Shown here piece after piece: positions 4,431 to 6,023 of a stretch of 6,023 nt of DNA. The stretch is from positions 1 to 6,023 of the forward strand of contig JAJYLU010000129.1 in the NCBI GenBank assembly GCA_021787505.1, read 5' to 3'. A program made the translations under genes and the position numbers. Position 1 is the stretch's first letter; the number at the start of each line of letters is the position of its first letter. The stretch is from Nitrospirota bacterium (GTDB taxonomy: Bacteria; Nitrospirota; Thermodesulfovibrionia; Thermodesulfovibrionales; UBA6898). The notes beneath the pieces were generated by a model that made no database searches, was not told where the DNA came from, and worked only from the letters and a program-made list of their open reading frames with translations.

Positions 4431-5990
4431 ATGGAAAACAGGACCCTTATCGCGATCGCCCTTTCGATGTTCATACTCATCGCGTTCCAGTTTTTTGTCG
4501 CAAAGCAGCAGCCGCCCCAGCAGACGAAACCCCCTGTGACCGCACCTGCCGCGAAGAAGGAAGAGGCGGCAAAGCAGGCCGCTCCGGTTGGGGTCCCGGC
4601 CCAGGCCGCGCCCTTAGAGGAAAAAGAGATAAAAGTCGAAAACAGCGTCTTTTCCGCCGTCCTGACTACGAGGGGAGGGACAGTAAAATACTGGGAGCTA
4701 AAGAAATATAAGGACAAGCAAGGTAAGGATGTTGTTCTGCTTCCAAAGCCCGGCCCTTTGCCGGCGCTCGGGATCGGGGCAAACACGAACTTCGACCTTT
4801 CCCAGGTGAACTTCAGCGTTTCGGGAAAAGATCTCAACCTCGACGGCAATGCCAAGCCCGGTACGATCGTCTTCGAATATTCAAAGGACGGCATATCGGT
4901 CAGAAGGACCTACACGTTTTACCCGGACACCTACAAATTCGATCTCTCCGACCAGGTCTCGGGCCTTCCATCGTACTGGATAACCCTTGGATCGGACTTC
5001 GGCACCTACGAGAAAGAAGCCGGATACACACACCTGGGCCCGGCGCTCCTTAAAGGCTCTTCGCTCGAAGAGTTGACGCCCAAGAACCTCAAAGAGCCGA
5101 AGGCGTTCAAGGGCGACCTGAGATGGATCGCCCAGGAGGACAAATATTTCTGTTCGGCGATCGTGCCGACCGGCCCGATGGAAGAGGCAAAGTCATGGCT
5201 GTACGAAAGTTCTCCTGCTATCGCGTTCCAGGGGAAACCGGGAGAAAACAAGTTTTTTGTATACGCCGGCCCGAAAGAACATGACAGGCTGGCGAAGCTC
5301 GGCTTCGGCCTGGAATACATCATCGACTATGGCTTCTTCTCGATCATCGCCAGACCGCTTTTCTGGATACTGAAGCTCTTTCATGGTTTCCTCGGAAATT
5401 ACGGCTGGTCTATCGTTTTTCTTACGATCGTGGTCAGGCTGCCTTTCATTCCGATCCTGAACAAGGGCCAGAAATCGATGAGGAAGCTCCAGCAACTCCA
5501 GCCGAAGATGGCAGAGATCAAGGAGAAGTATAAAAAAGACCCGCAGAAGATGCAGTCCGAGATGATGGAGCTCTACAAGAAATACAAGGTGAACCCGATG
5601 GGCGGGTGTCTGCCGATGCTCCTGCAGATCCCGGTGTTCTTCGCTTTGTATAAGGTGCTTTTGGTTTCAATCGAACTGCGCCAGGCGCCCTGGCTGCTCT
5701 GGATCACCGACCTCTCGGCCCCGGATACCCTTTTCGGCCATCTGGCCGGGTTTTCGCTCGGCGGTCCGCTCCCATATCTGATGGGGATAACCATGGTCAT
5801 CCAGCAGAAGATGACGCCTACGAGCGCCGACCCGAAACAGGCGAAGTTGATGATGCTCATGCCGGTCATCTTTACCTTCATGTTCCTGAACTTCGCGTCA
5901 GGGCTTGTCCTTTATTGGCTCGTCAACAACCTCCTCAGCATCATACAGCAGTTCTTCGTGAACAGAAAACTCGCGAAGGAAAGCACCTGA
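4431..5990 (+). CDS. yidC: Membrane protein insertase YidC (Oxa1 family)
   Basis: YidC inserts and folds inner-membrane proteins, alone or with SecYEG. The 519-residue product has the Gram-negative layout: an N-terminal membrane segment (about residues 5-24), a Pro/Lys/Ala-rich linker (27-65), a periplasmic P1 domain (about 66-290), and the conserved insertase core. In the core, IVFLTIVVRLPFIPI carries the groove arginine R336. It is followed by the charged cytoplasmic hairpin (about 345-387), the PMGGCLPMLLQIPVFFALY segment (389-407), and the last two segments near 437-457 and 474-497. It starts one base after yidD and ends normally with TGA. The 33 bases beyond it to the window edge show no feature. 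The large P1 domain is evidence for a Gram-negative cell envelope. Confidence 0.97.
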   Translation: MENRTLIAIALSMFILIAFQFFVAKQQPPQQTKPPVTAPAAKKEEAAKQAAPVGVPAQAAPLEEKEIKVENSVFSAVLTTRGGTVKYWELKKYKDKQGKDVVLLPKPGPLPALGIGANTNFDLSQVNFSVSGKDLNLDGNAKPGTIVFEYSKDGISVRRTYTFYPDTYKFDLSDQVSGLPSYWITLGSDFGTYEKEAGYTHLGPALLKGSSLEELTPKNLKEPKAFKGDLRWIAQEDKYFCSAIVPTGPMEEAKSWLYESSPAIAFQGKPGENKFFVYAGPKEHDRLAKLGFGLEYIIDYGFFSIIARPLFWILKLFHGFLGNYGWSIVFLTIVVRLPFIPILNKGQKSMRKLQQLQPKMAEIKEKYKKDPQKMQSEMMELYKKYKVNPMGGCLPMLLQIPVFFALYKVLLVSIELRQAPWLLWITDLSAPDTLFGHLAGFSLGGPLPYLMGITMVIQQKMTPTSADPKQAKLMMLMPVIFTFMFLNFASGLVLYWLVNNLLSIIQQFFVNRKLAKEST

Positions 5991-6023
5991 TCCGATCCCC
6001 GTATTCGCCTTATCCTTTATACT

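Overview
The window carries the mercury-methylation gene pair hgcA-hgcB on the minus strand. Upstream of the pair, in the same direction, lie an AbrB-type regulator and a possible small gene. A lipoprotein gene of unknown function follows, and then the plus-strand core cluster rpmH-rnpA-yidD-yidC. The host looks like a Gram-negative anaerobe: YidC has the large periplasmic domain of Gram-negative proteins, there is a lipobox lipoprotein, and hgcAB is known mainly from sulfate reducers, iron reducers, syntrophs, methanogens and related uncultured lineages. Desulfobacterota or Nitrospirota would fit, but the sequence alone does not settle the phylum.

Layout. Positions 3-287 (+) hold the 3' end of a DUF202/YidH-type membrane protein. 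Its stop codon abuts the stop codon of hgcB. Positions 288-584 (-) are hgcB, a two-cluster ferredoxin, and 581-1732 (-) are hgcA, a corrinoid-binding membrane methyltransferase. They overlap by ATGA. Positions 1763-1930 (-) hold a possible 55-codon ORF. Positions 1951-2232 (-) encode a cysteine-rich AbrB/SpoVT-type DNA-binding protein. Its promoter, at 2271-2300, has perfect -35 and -10 hexamers, and a 14-bp palindrome covers the predicted start site. Positions 2477-3454 (-) encode the lipoprotein, whose predicted promoter contains the same 10-bp palindrome core TGATTAATCA. Positions 3749-5990 (+) are rpmH, rnpA, yidD and yidC behind another perfect-hexamer promoter.

How the parts work together. 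HgcA is expected to take a methyl group onto its corrinoid cobalt, with Cys130 as lower ligand, and pass it to Hg(II). HgcB supplies low-potential electrons to return the corrinoid to Co(I) and probably handles Hg through its C-terminal cysteines. The AbrB-type protein is the natural candidate regulator of the operon. The shared palindrome suggests, without proof, that it or another factor also controls the lipoprotein gene. The plus-strand cluster is ordinary housekeeping: ribosomal protein L34, the RNase P protein, and two factors for membrane protein insertion.
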